Program-made: the position numbers and the translations under genes
NCBI GenBank assembly: GCA_964429355.1
Contig: CAYSCH010000349.1
Coordinates: 1 to 10,020 of the forward strand
Direction of reading: 5' to 3'
Length of the DNA stretch: 10,020 nt
Source of the DNA: JAAYAY01 sp964429355
Lineage (GTDB): Bacteria; Planctomycetota; Planctomycetia; Pirellulales; Thermoguttaceae
Part shown: in pieces, positions 1 to 6,099 of the stretch
Position numbering within the stretch: position 1 is the first letter of the stretch
Layout of the letters: each line of letters opens with the position of its first letter
Notes under the pieces: model-generated
Seen by the model: only the letters and a program-made list of their open reading frames with translations
What the model was told of the DNA's origin: nothing
Database searches by the model: none

Positions 1-18
1 AATGACTCGCCGATTCAT
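1..18 (-). CDS. Probable ParE/RelE-family toxin, first six codons only
   Basis: Reading minus from position 18 there is an ATG followed by codons for MNRRVI, then the window ends. A GAGGG ribosome-binding motif lies about 5 bases before the ATG. The start is 24 bases downstream of the stop of the antitoxin-like gene at 43-228, the usual antitoxin-then-toxin order of type II modules. A short basic and hydrophobic start of this kind is common in ParE/RelE ribonuclease or gyrase-poison toxins. Six residues cannot prove a family, so the call rests mainly on the neighbour and the ribosome-binding site. Confidence 0.42.
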
Positions 19-42
19 GTCGGCCCTCAACTCAAGTCCAGA

Positions 43-228
43 CTATTTGCGCCACGATTCAATTCTCTTTCTCGCGTCATCATCCGACACCGTTCGACCC
101 GCGTCGGAATCCTCGAGGCCCCGACGGACCATCCGAGCATAAGCCAGCTCGCGAAGGATCTCATCGTATGTGCTGTCGTCAGGCTGCTGGGCGATAATCT
201 CCCTCATCGTGTCTTTCACAGAAGACAT
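43..228 (-). CDS. Small antitoxin-like protein of a type II toxin-antitoxin pair
   Basis: This 61-residue protein starts MSSVKDTMREIIAQQ and ends ARKRIESWRK. It is acidic and helical: an N-terminal helix, a PDDSTYDEILRELAYARMV segment, then a short GLEDSDAGRTVSDDDARKRI tail. This layout (helix, 'pdd.t.deil.el', 'v..gl.d...gr.vs.eea..ri') matches the RelB/ParD-like small antitoxins often found before RelE/ParE toxins in planctomycetes and cyanobacteria. I chose the ATG at 228 because GGAG lies 6 bases upstream; the frame stays open to 402, but that extension is low in family-like features. A toxin start follows at position 18. Expected role: bind and neutralise the toxin and autorepress the operon. 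Confidence 0.68.
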   Translation of the reverse strand: MSSVKDTMREIIAQQPDDSTYDEILRELAYARMVRRGLEDSDAGRTVSDDDARKRIESWRK

Positions 229-400
229 CAGATTCTCCAGATCGCTGGGGGTAACATCAGGGGTAGTCGCGTTTGTACCAACGACGGCCGGCAACGAACA
301 AGTCATCCCGGCTATCTCAAGAGCATCCTGACCGTGCAACGCAAACGACCGCTTTTGACGCTCCACGAGCGCTAGCGAGCCGCATCTCACGCCAGTCCCC

Positions 401-426
401 ATCTCCTGTCCCCTGTCCCCTGTCCC
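401..426. repeat. Short tandem repeat, 7-bp unit TGTCCCC, next to assembly gap
   Basis: TGTCCCC is repeated at 407-413 and 414-420 and again from 421 into the run of N. The gap at 427-454 begins within this simple repeat, so the repeat probably broke the assembly and its true length is unknown. Confidence 0.8.
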
Positions 427-454
427 NNNNNNNNNNNNNNNNNNNNNNNNNNNN
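427..454. other. Assembly gap (28 N)
   Basis: Undetermined bases. The gap interrupts the 3' end of the response regulator gene and one end of the TGTCCCC repeat; its length may be nominal. Confidence 0.99.
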
Positions 455-455
455 A

Positions 456-905
456 ATCTTCCCCCTGCGGACCGCTCGAATCCTCCATGTCGTCAATGTA
501 CCGCCGCAGACGCTCATTCTCGTCCGTCACGTGCCGGATCTTGAGCATGTTCTCCACCCGCTTGGTCAGTTCGAGCTTGTTGACCGGCTTGCTCAGAAAA
601 TCGTCGCAGCCGGCAACCACCGCCCGTTCGATGTCCCCCAACTCGTTGAGCGCGGTCACCATCAGGATCATGATGTTCTTCGTTTTCGGGTTGGCCTTGA
701 CCTGCTCGCAGACCTCGAAACCGCTCAGTTTCGGCATCATGATATCGAGCAGAATCAGGTCCGGCTGGAAGGTGGCCACCTTCTCCAGCGTGTCACGGCC
801 ATCGACCGCCACCGCAATCTCGCAGTCGTAACCGCTCAGATACACCTCCAACAGCTCCACGTTGGTCGCGTTATCGTCGGCGATGAGAATCTTGCTCTTC
901 GGCAT
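456..905 (-). CDS. Receiver-only response regulator, 3' end in assembly gap
   Basis: A CheY-like receiver domain fills residues 4-125 or so. The acidic pocket is D10-D11, the phosphoacceptor is D54 in LILLDIMMP, the switch Thr is T84 in MVTALNE, and the conserved Lys is K106 in FLSKPVN. A short charged helical tail follows (VENMLKIRHVTDENERLRRY) with no DNA-binding or output domain, so it probably works by protein contact or as a phosphorelay intermediate. Start ATG at 905 is preferred over upstream in-frame starts because homology begins there and GAAGAAA precedes it. The last readable codon is Asp at 456-458; the next codon begins with T (455) and runs into the gap, so a stop right there is possible. 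No histidine kinase is in the window. Confidence 0.9.
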
Positions 906-959
906 GGCACGTTTCTTCAAATTTGCGGAAAAATGGACGGTTCTGGAGTGAAAAGGTGA

Positions 960-965
960 ATTATA
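960..965 (-). promoter_or_regulatory. Candidate -10 box for the response regulator
   Basis: A perfect TATAAT on the minus strand, preceded by G, lies 55 bases upstream of the ATG at 905. No good -35 is visible at 16-18 bases spacing (TGGCAG is there). This is a candidate only. Confidence 0.4.
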
Positions 966-991
966 CTCTTGCCCGTCGGGTGCTGCCAGCC

Positions 992-1059
992 GTTGGAGTA
1001 CAGGCTTTAGCCTGCGCGTCCTCGTCCCCCAGGCCTTCAGCCTGCCCCTGTACTCCAAC
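992..1059. repeat. REP doublet (REPIN), family 1, downstream of RAYT1
   Basis: This is a 68-bp near-palindrome. Outer arms GTTGGAGTACAGG (992-1004) and CCTGTACTCCAAC (1047-1059) are perfect reverse complements over 13 bp. Inside are two hairpins: CAGGC-TTTA-GCCTG at 1001-1014 and CAGGC-CTTCA-GCCTG at 1030-1044. The GGAG near each end fits the GTAG/GGAG head known for REP sequences recognised by RAYT proteins. It lies 9 bp past the stop of the RAYT gene at 1069-1698. Confidence 0.85.
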
Positions 1060-1068
1060 TATCTCCAC

Positions 1069-1698
1069 CTACCTGTCCGGTGGATCCCAGTCTTTTCCGT
1101 AATCCAGGACTGGGTACTCACGCCACCGTCGGAGCACCTCTTCATGGCCGACCTCGGCCAGATACTGCTCTGCATTGCTGTACGGCCAGTCTTGCCACCG
1201 GCCGACGTAACCGTGATGAACCGCATAGTGCAATACGTAGTTCAGGCTGGCCCAGAAATGGCGTTCCGACTTCATCGCTGTCTCCGCAGCATTGAACCAT
1301 GTATTGCGGCCCCGACAATTCTCGATACCATTCCACTGAAAAGAGGTTCGCCCGTGAAGTCGACCGAGTACTCCGAGCAAAGCCTTCACATCCGGCACAT
1401 GAACCAGCGCGTGATAGTGATTGGGAAGGACATTCCATGCAAAGACCGATCGGCAGAGTGACTGCATCCTGTCGATCAATGCCTGCTCGAATTCGGCCAT
1501 TCTCTTTGGCGTGTACCCGATGATTGGCCGGTGCTCGAAGCATGCTGCCGTGATCATGTACACTCCCGATTCGTCCACATAATGTGGCGGACTATGCCAC
1601 GGAACCCGCCTTCGTCGCCGATACTCAAACACCTCCTCACGCTGGCTTGGTGTCATCTTCCGCCAACGGTACATCGCGCGATCAGCAGCGTCTTGCAC
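1069..1698 (-). CDS. REP-associated tyrosine transposase (RAYT1), Y1_Tnp / HUH family
   Basis: The protein has 209 residues and is a single-domain HUH endonuclease of the IS200-like Y1 transposase superfamily. Visible motifs: GVYMITAACFEHRPII (strand 1, residues 45-60), the metal-binding HUH motif NHYH at 93-96 (histidines 94 and 96), and the helix with the likely catalytic tyrosine, SLNYVLHYAVHHGYV, where Y154 matches the family's 'YIHYNPVKHG'. These are followed by the W..WPYS segment at 168-174. The start is GTG at 1698, with GAGGTG about 5 bases upstream. The gene looks intact. It is bracketed by hairpin repeats of one family (992-1059 and 1714-1766), the normal RAYT-REP arrangement. Such proteins nick and rejoin single-stranded REP DNA and spread REPs in trans; they usually do not move themselves. 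Confidence 0.9.
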   Translation of the reverse strand: MQDAADRAMYRWRKMTPSQREEVFEYRRRRRVPWHSPPHYVDESGVYMITAACFEHRPIIGYTPKRMAEFEQALIDRMQSLCRSVFAWNVLPNHYHALVHVPDVKALLGVLGRLHGRTSFQWNGIENCRGRNTWFNAAETAMKSERHFWASLNYVLHYAVHHGYVGRWQDWPYSNAEQYLAEVGHEEVLRRWREYPVLDYGKDWDPPDR

Positions 1699-1713
1699 AA
1701 TGCCACCTCACCC

Positions 1714-1766
1714 GTTGGAGTCCAGGCTTCAGCCTGCGCGTCCTCGGAGCCCAGTCTTTAGCCTGC
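1714..1766. repeat. REP doublet, family 1, degenerate, upstream of RAYT1
   Basis: GTTGGAGTCC at 1714-1723 leads into CAGGC-TTCA-GCCTG (1723-1736), then the same CGCGTCCTCG linker as the copy at 992-1059, then a decayed second hairpin, CAG-TCTTTA-GCCTG (1752-1765). The closing ACTCCAAC arm is lost. It sits only 16 bp upstream of the GTG start of the RAYT, in its likely leader or promoter. Confidence 0.8.
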
Positions 1767-1888
1767 CAGTTCGATCCAGACGCGATCCTATCAGATCACA
1801 CCACAATCTCAATCCGGTTCCCTGGAATACTTGAGCATTATGTAGGGTGTAGGGTAAATCCGGAGGAAGTACAATTCGTTTCAGCTAC
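1767..1888. other. Gene-free spacer between REP copies
   Basis: I see no gene here. The only structure is a small direct repeat, GTAGGGT twice at about 1842-1855. Confidence 0.5.
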
Positions 1889-1944
1889 GGTTCACGCTAA
1901 AGTCCCTACTCCAACGACGCGCAGGCTAAAGCCTGGACTCCAAC
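1889..1944 (-). repeat. Two REP family 1-like units in tandem at the 3' end of Tex
   Basis: Read on minus from 1944: GTTGGAGTCC, then CAGGC-TTTA-GCCTG (down to 1922), then CGCGTC, then a second GTTGGAGT (1915-1908) followed by AGGGACTTTAGCGTGAACC. The first unit is canonical. The second shares the head and the CTTTAGC core but lacks good hairpin arms. The first base of the unit is the last base of the Tex stop codon (TAG at 1946-1944). The GC hairpin might stabilise or end the Tex transcript, but there is no T-run. Confidence 0.75.
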
Positions 1945-4118
1945 TATGCCTGCTTCCTCGACAGCGCGATCCGCCGGCGCTCCAGATCCACCTCCAGCAC
2001 CTTCACCCTCACCACGTCCCCTACCGCCACCACGTCGCTCGGGTCCTGAACGAATTGCCTGTCGAGCTCCGAGATGTGCACCAGCCCGTCCTGGTGGACG
2101 CCGATGTCGACAAACGCCCCGAATCGAGTCACGTTCGTCACCGCGCCTTCCAGGATCATTCCCTCGCGAAGGTCTTCCAGTTCGTGCACGTCGTCGGCAA
2201 AGGTGGCGATCTTGAACTCGCTCCGCGGATCGCGTCCCGGCTTGGCCAGCTCGCTGAGAATGTCGCGAACCGTGGGCAACCCGACCTGGCCGTCGACAAA
2301 CTCGTCGGCCTTCAGCCGCGAGGCCAGGGCCGCATTGCCGACCAGTTGGCCCGTGCTCACCTTCAGGCTCGCCGCCATCCGCTCCACAACCGGGTAGCTC
2401 TCGGGGTGGACCGCCGAGTTGTCCAGCGGCTGCAAACCGTCGCGGATCCGCAAAAAGCCGGCGGCCTGCTCGAAGGCCTTCGGGCCCAGCTTGGGAACCT
2501 TGCAGATCTGCCGGCGGTCGGCAAACCGCCCGTTGGCATTGCGATAGGCCACAATCCCGTCGGCCAGCTTCGGCCCGATTCCCGCCACATAGGAGAGCAA
2601 GGGGGCGCTGGCCATATTCACGTCCACCCCCACCGAGTTCACGCACGACTCGACTTCCCAGTCGAGCGACTTCTTCAGTTGCGGCTGGTTCACGTCGTGC
2701 TGGTACTGGCCTACGCCGATGGCCTTGGGGTCGATCTTGACCAGCTCGGCCAGCGGGTCCTGCAGCCGGCGGGCGATCGAGAGCGCGCCGCGAACCGTCA
2801 CGTCCAGATCCGGATGCTCCTTCGCGGCCGTCTCGCTGGCCGAGTAGACCGAAGCCCCCGACTCGCTCACCACCACCTTCGTCACATCCAGCTTCTCCGC
2901 CTTGAGCAGCTTCGTCACAAACATGTCGGTTTCCCGCGAGGCCGTGCCGTTGCCGATCGCGATCAGCCTGACATCGTACCTGGCGATCAGGGCCTTGAGC
3001 GTGGCCGCCGCATGCTCCGTGTCGTTGCGGGGGGGCGTGGGATAGATCGTCGTGTTCGCCAGGTACTTGCCCGTGCCGTCGACAACCGCCACCTTGCACC
3101 CGGTGCGAAAACCCGGATCCAGGCCGATCGTGACCTTCGGCCCGGCCGGCGCCGCCAGCAGCAGTTCCCGCAGATTCCGGGCAAACACGCCGATGGCTTC
3201 CTTGTCGGCTTGCTCCTTGAGCTCCTGCAACACGGCCGACTCGGTGGCCGGCTTCAGCAGACGCTCGTAGCAGTCGTCCACCGTCGCCAGCAGTTCCTTA
3301 TGGAATTCGAACTGCGGGTTGCGCACCAGCTCCTGCTTGAGCCGGCGGCCTACCACTTCGTCGTCGACGGCAATGCCCACCCGGAGCAGGCCCTCCGCCT
3401 CGCCCCGCTTCATGGCCAGAAACCGGTGCGAAGGCACCCGCTTGCACGGCTCCTGGTGATCGAAGTACATCTCGAACTTGGCGGCCTCCTCGTTCTTGCC
3501 CCGTTTCACCTTGGAGACGATCTTTCCCGACTGGGCCGCATGCCTGGCCAGCCAGCCGCGGGTGTTGGCGTCTTCCGACCATTGCTCGGCCACGATGTCG
3601 CAGGCCCCCTGGAGGGCCGCCGCCTCGTCGGGTACCTCCTTCTCCGCCGAAACGAAAGCCCGTAGCACGTCGCTCCGCGACTTTCCCAGCCGCTCCTGCC
3701 GCATCAGCAGGTCGGCCAGCAGCTGCAGGCCCCGCTCACGGGCAATCGTGGCCCGGGTGCGCCGCTTGGGTTTGAACGGAAGATAGAGATCTTCCAGCAC
3801 CTTCTTGTCGTCGCACTCCTCGATCTGCTGCCGAAGCGCAGCGGTCAACTGCCCCTGCTCATCGATCGTCTTCAGAATGGTGGCCTTCCGTGCCGCCAGT
3901 TCCCGGGCCTTGGCCATCGCCTCTTCAATCGCCCGCAAGGCGATCTCGTCCAACGCACGCGTTGCCTCCTTGCGATAACGGGCGATGAACGGGATCGTGT
4001 TGCCCGCCTCGAGCAGTTCTATGGTCGCACGAACCTGGTCCTGGCCGATTTCCAAGGCCTTGGCGATGGCGGCAATCGTCTTGTCCAAATCAAAGCAGTC
4101 GAAGGAATTCTCTGCCAT
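1944..4118 (-). CDS. tex: Tex transcription accessory protein (S1 RNA-binding)
   Basis: This 724-residue protein is close to the usual Tex length (about 720-785). Domains in order: N-terminal helical Tex region with NTIPFIARYRKEATRALDE at about 40-58; VLEDLYLPFKPKRRTRATIA at about 107-126; a YqgF/RNase H-like domain starting IGLDPGFRTGCKVAVVDG at 331-348 and running to about 455; helix-hairpin-helix repeats with YVAGIGPKLADGIVAYR (510-526) and KVPKLGPKAFEQAAGFLRI (540-558); and a C-terminal S1 domain from about 650 (LREGMILEGAVTNVTRFGAF) to the end. Tex is a cytoplasmic nucleic-acid-binding protein linked to transcription elongation and expression of some virulence or stress genes. The sequence shows no break. 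ATG at 4118 has only a weak Shine-Dalgarno (GAGAT). It appears monocistronic, with REP units directly after its stop. Confidence 0.97.
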   Translation of the reverse strand: MAENSFDCFDLDKTIAAIAKALEIGQDQVRATIELLEAGNTIPFIARYRKEATRALDEIALRAIEEAMAKARELAARKATILKTIDEQGQLTAALRQQIEECDDKKVLEDLYLPFKPKRRTRATIARERGLQLLADLLMRQERLGKSRSDVLRAFVSAEKEVPDEAAALQGACDIVAEQWSEDANTRGWLARHAAQSGKIVSKVKRGKNEEAAKFEMYFDHQEPCKRVPSHRFLAMKRGEAEGLLRVGIAVDDEVVGRRLKQELVRNPQFEFHKELLATVDDCYERLLKPATESAVLQELKEQADKEAIGVFARNLRELLLAAPAGPKVTIGLDPGFRTGCKVAVVDGTGKYLANTTIYPTPPRNDTEHAAATLKALIARYDVRLIAIGNGTASRETDMFVTKLLKAEKLDVTKVVVSESGASVYSASETAAKEHPDLDVTVRGALSIARRLQDPLAELVKIDPKAIGVGQYQHDVNQPQLKKSLDWEVESCVNSVGVDVNMASAPLLSYVAGIGPKLADGIVAYRNANGRFADRRQICKVPKLGPKAFEQAAGFLRIRDGLQPLDNSAVHPESYPVVERMAASLKVSTGQLVGNAALASRLKADEFVDGQVGLPTVRDILSELAKPGRDPRSEFKIATFADDVHELEDLREGMILEGAVTNVTRFGAFVDIGVHQDGLVHISELDRQFVQDPSDVVAVGDVVRVKVLEVDLERRRIALSRKQA

Positions 4119-4176
4119 AGTATCTCTGCAACACGGCGTGGAGGATAACGATGTTCAAATATCGCGGAACGCCGCT

Positions 4177-4182
4177 ATTATA
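4177..4182 (-). promoter_or_regulatory. Candidate -10 box for tex
   Basis: A perfect TATAAT on minus, in the context CAGTATAATAG, lies about 59 bases upstream of the Tex ATG. The -35 region is poor. A short GCGG/CCGC stem follows in the presumed 5' leader. The call rests on the match and position only. Confidence 0.4.
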
Positions 4183-4251
4183 CTGCCGCAAGTCACCAAG
4201 ACCGAGGGGGGATCGTAGCCGTCCCAACAGCCCCCCGGTCCGCGGATCCCC

Positions 4252-4497
4252 ACCCGTAGCCGAAGTCGCCAGACTCGTAGCTGAAGTCGCCAGACCCGTA
4301 GCTGAAGTCGCCACACCCGTAGCTGAAGTCGCCAGACTTTGGCCCATCGTCGTCTTCCTTCCTCGTAACCGAAGTCGCCACACCCGTAGCTGAAGTCGCC
4401 AGACTTTGGCCCATCGTCGTCTTCCTTCCTCGTAACCGAAGTCGCCAGACTCGTAGCTGAAGTCGCCAGACTTTGGCCCATAGTCGTCTTCCTTCCT
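4252..4497. repeat. Tandem array of a GTAG-headed REP-like unit (family 2), 21-bp and 67-bp periods
   Basis: There are eight units of the form GTAGCtGAAGTCGCCAGA, with heads at 4256, 4277, 4298, 4319, 4365, 4386, 4432 and 4453. Two heads (4365, 4432) read GTAA. Spacing is 21, 21, 21, 46, 21, 46 and 21 bp; the 46 is one 21-bp unit plus a 25-bp linker (TTTGGCCCATCGTCGTCTTC and flanks), giving a 67-bp super-period. The last unit before each linker forms a hairpin AAGTC-GCCA-GACTT at 4326-4339, 4393-4406 and 4460-4473, exactly 67 bp apart. All three minus frames are open through it, which explains spurious ORFs. No RAYT of matching repeat type is adjacent. Confidence 0.88.
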
Positions 4498-4679
4498 CGA
4501 TCGCGCGTGGGACTGGTGTTTAGTGACAGGGGTCAATTGAGAGTTTTGCGACGCGTGTGGGTGTGAGTCAAAAAGAAGAGGCTGGTTTTCAATCGCCCAT
4601 GACTGGCTGGTTCTCAGCGCCCACTGACAATACACCTACTGACCAGATGGCGGCGTGCTTGTCCGCTGCCGGCTACTCA

Positions 4680-4711
4680 GTAGCGGAACGGCGCAAGCCT
4701 CCGGTTCGCGG
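4680..4711 (+). repeat. Possible single GTAG-headed REP-like element
   Basis: GTAGCGGAACGGCGCAAGCC starts at 4680, with an inner GGC-GCAA-GCC stem and an outer GAAC/GTTC pairing. It is preceded by a 13-bp palindrome, GCTACT-C-AGTAGC (4672-4684). The combination of GTAG head and hairpin resembles the other REP families here, but only one copy is present. Confidence 0.4.
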
Positions 4712-4800
4712 AGCAACTCCATGCCGCCGCACTCTCGCGATTTCGCCCCTATCCTTGCCCCCCGCTCCTCCGCTAACACCAAATCACGCTTCCTCCTTCA

Positions 4801-4824
4801 AAGGGGTGCCAGTCGGCGCCCCTT
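4801..4824 (+). terminator. Strong GC-rich stem-loop followed by T-rich run; terminator-like or REP-like
   Basis: Arms AAGGGGTGCC (4801-4810) and GGCGCCCCTT (4815-4824) pair over 10 bp with one G-T, closing an AGTC loop. The plus-strand sequence after it (CTTCGTTTTCTTG) is T-rich. No plus-strand gene lies upstream to be terminated, so it may be an orphan repeat instead. Confidence 0.35.
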
Positions 4825-5031
4825 CTTCGTTTTCTTGCCTCCCACCTCCGATCTCCCATCTCCGGCTTTGTCCGATCTCCGGCCCCCTCGGTAGTGCTAG
4901 GCTGCGATCGCTCGTCCCGGAGGGGGGGCTGGTGGCAGTCATCGACGCATATTTATGACCTGCATGGGTTGGTCTAACACCGTCCCGATGTGGGTGTCAA
5001 TGTTCCCTCAATAGCCCGGACGGTGGGATTT

Positions 5032-5049
5032 GTTTCGCATTTGCGAAAC
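5032..5049. promoter_or_regulatory. Perfect 8-bp inverted repeat, candidate operator
   Basis: GTTTCGCA-TT-TGCGAAAC is a perfect palindrome with a 2-bp centre, the size of a dimeric repressor site. A looser TTTTGCGCAA follows at 5059-5068. It lies about 30 bp before a candidate promoter and 100 bp before the gene at 5150. No regulator gene is nearby. Confidence 0.4.
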
Positions 5050-5078
5050 TTACTTCTGTTTTGCGCAAGTCATTGATA

Positions 5079-5106
5079 TTGTACGACTTCCGGCGAAAAT
5101 TATCCT
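5079..5106 (+). promoter_or_regulatory. Weak sigma70-like promoter candidate for the exported protein gene
   Basis: TTGTAC (5079-5084) and TATCCT (5101-5106) are 16 bp apart, each 4 of 6 to consensus, about 44 bp before the ATG at 5150. Confidence 0.28.
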
Positions 5107-5149
5107 TTACTTACCCACCGCTGGGCGCTAGAATTTAGGGCAGTTGAGG

Positions 5150-6042
5150 ATGTCGCGAATCTCGGAATTCACTCATCACCTCCGCCCAACCGTGAACACA
5201 TCACGCCGCAAATTCGATCGCCGCGCGCTCTGTTGCAGCCTGTGGTTGATACTGCCTATTACGGTATTTCCACTGCTTATTGGTCGTGCAAGTGCGGATA
5301 CCCTCCGTACCGAGTTGTATCGTTTCGAATTGCCCGGAGTGCGGCATGCCGAAGAATCGTCCACCGTCTCCATGCGGGTATCGAATGCCGACCGCCTGAT
5401 CAGCGATCCGGAGAATCCGTTCGAACCAATGGCCGGGGAGGGCACAAGCCACTTCGCCCTGTTCGAGTTCTTCCTCGGTCCCGATTCCGGCGATCTTTCG
5501 GTGTCACGAATCCGCTTGCAGAATTTGAGTCAACCGAGTCCGCNNNNNNNNNNTTGCGCGGTATTCTCAGATCCGAGCTGGCGGGGCCCCTCGGGCCGCC
5601 GAGAGAAGTTGATTTCACCACTGGCAGCTTCACCGTGGACCTGCCACGGTTCGGTCGGGGCGATGTAGTGGGGCTGATGTTCGAACTCGCCGCCAGCGAG
5701 TCGTTTGACGGGCTCATTGACCGGCACCTGGCGAGCGGGAACGTGCGGCCGGAAGTCGAAGTCCGTCTGCCCGGCAGCCAGAGATTCTGGATCGCCCTCG
5801 CAGTACCAATCATGCTCGGCCCCAATTCACCCCATCGCGAGGGTTGCACTGTTTCATTATGCGGGTTCGCGGGCCTATTGAGCGTCAGCACACCACAATT
5901 CGCCGTCGCGGATTCCTTGGGTTTGCCCCTTGCCGCGCAGATAACTGGCGCGATAGGCCATGGGGACGCTGCGAAGGAAATGAAGCCACTTGCCCGTGGA
6001 AGACGAGCACGAGAGCCGCCCTCTTTGAATCCCTATCAGTGA
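5150..6042 (+). CDS. Exported protein of unknown function, interrupted by an assembly gap
   Basis: The N-terminal part (5150-5543) is in one frame and the part after the gap (5554-6042) in another. The run of ten N is nominal, so one gene is the simplest reading. The N-terminus has an arginine-rich start (SRRKFDRR), a hydrophobic stretch CCSLWLILPITVFPLLIG and a likely signal-peptidase site after ASA near residue 50. The mature part is acidic, with beta-rich segments (YRFELPG, TVSMRVSN, DFTTGSFTVDLPRFGRG, MFELAASESFDG). I do not recognise the family. The C-terminal 70 or so residues after about 5830 look unlike the rest (GFAGLLSVSTPQFAVADSLG..., then a basic tail). A further frameshift, or a decayed membrane anchor, is possible there. 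It precedes a PEP-CTERM gene on the same strand. Confidence 0.55.
5544..5553. other. Assembly gap (10 N)
   Basis: Undetermined bases within the exported-protein gene. The change of open frame across it shows that the real gap length is not 10, or that it adds an indel. Confidence 0.99.
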
Positions 6043-6099
6043 GCTAGCGGATAATACCATCTCTTTGTGAGATTCTCGTTTGATGAATGGGGTAGACAA

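Larger units (their letters stand above)
4498..5149. other. Gene-free intergenic region with small palindromes
   Basis: Open frames here (for example 4557-4958 on plus) show no family-like sequence and are low-complexity. I see a degenerate 17-18 bp direct repeat (4582-4599 and 4607-4623), a GTAG-headed element at 4680-4711, a stem-loop at 4801-4824, a CTCC/GATCTCC-rich stretch at 4846-4880, and a palindrome at 5032-5049. Confidence 0.6.

Noticed and set aside
229..402. N-terminal extension of the antitoxin-like protein to 119 residues
   Set aside because: The extension lacks family-like sequence, and a good GGAG motif sits before the internal ATG at 228.
273..959. Plus-strand 228-codon ORF
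   Set aside because: It is antisense to the response regulator and runs through the assembly gap.
1584..3665. A 693-codon open frame on plus
   Set aside because: It is antisense to Tex and RAYT1. Its composition is Arg/His/Gln/Leu-rich, as expected for the shadow of a GC-rich gene, and the minus strand has an unmistakable full-length Tex.
4090..4635. Minus-strand ORFs with SGDFSYG or LATSATG repeats
   Set aside because: The 25-bp linkers change frame at each macro-repeat, so the same repeat appears in all three minus frames. This fits a non-coding repeat array, even though GGAAGGAAG precedes ATGs inside it.
4557..4958. Plus-strand 133-codon ORF
   Set aside because: The sequence is proline- and serine-rich and low-complexity, and is built from the direct repeat, hairpin and CTCC-rich segments. 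It has no plausible ribosome-binding site or family resemblance.
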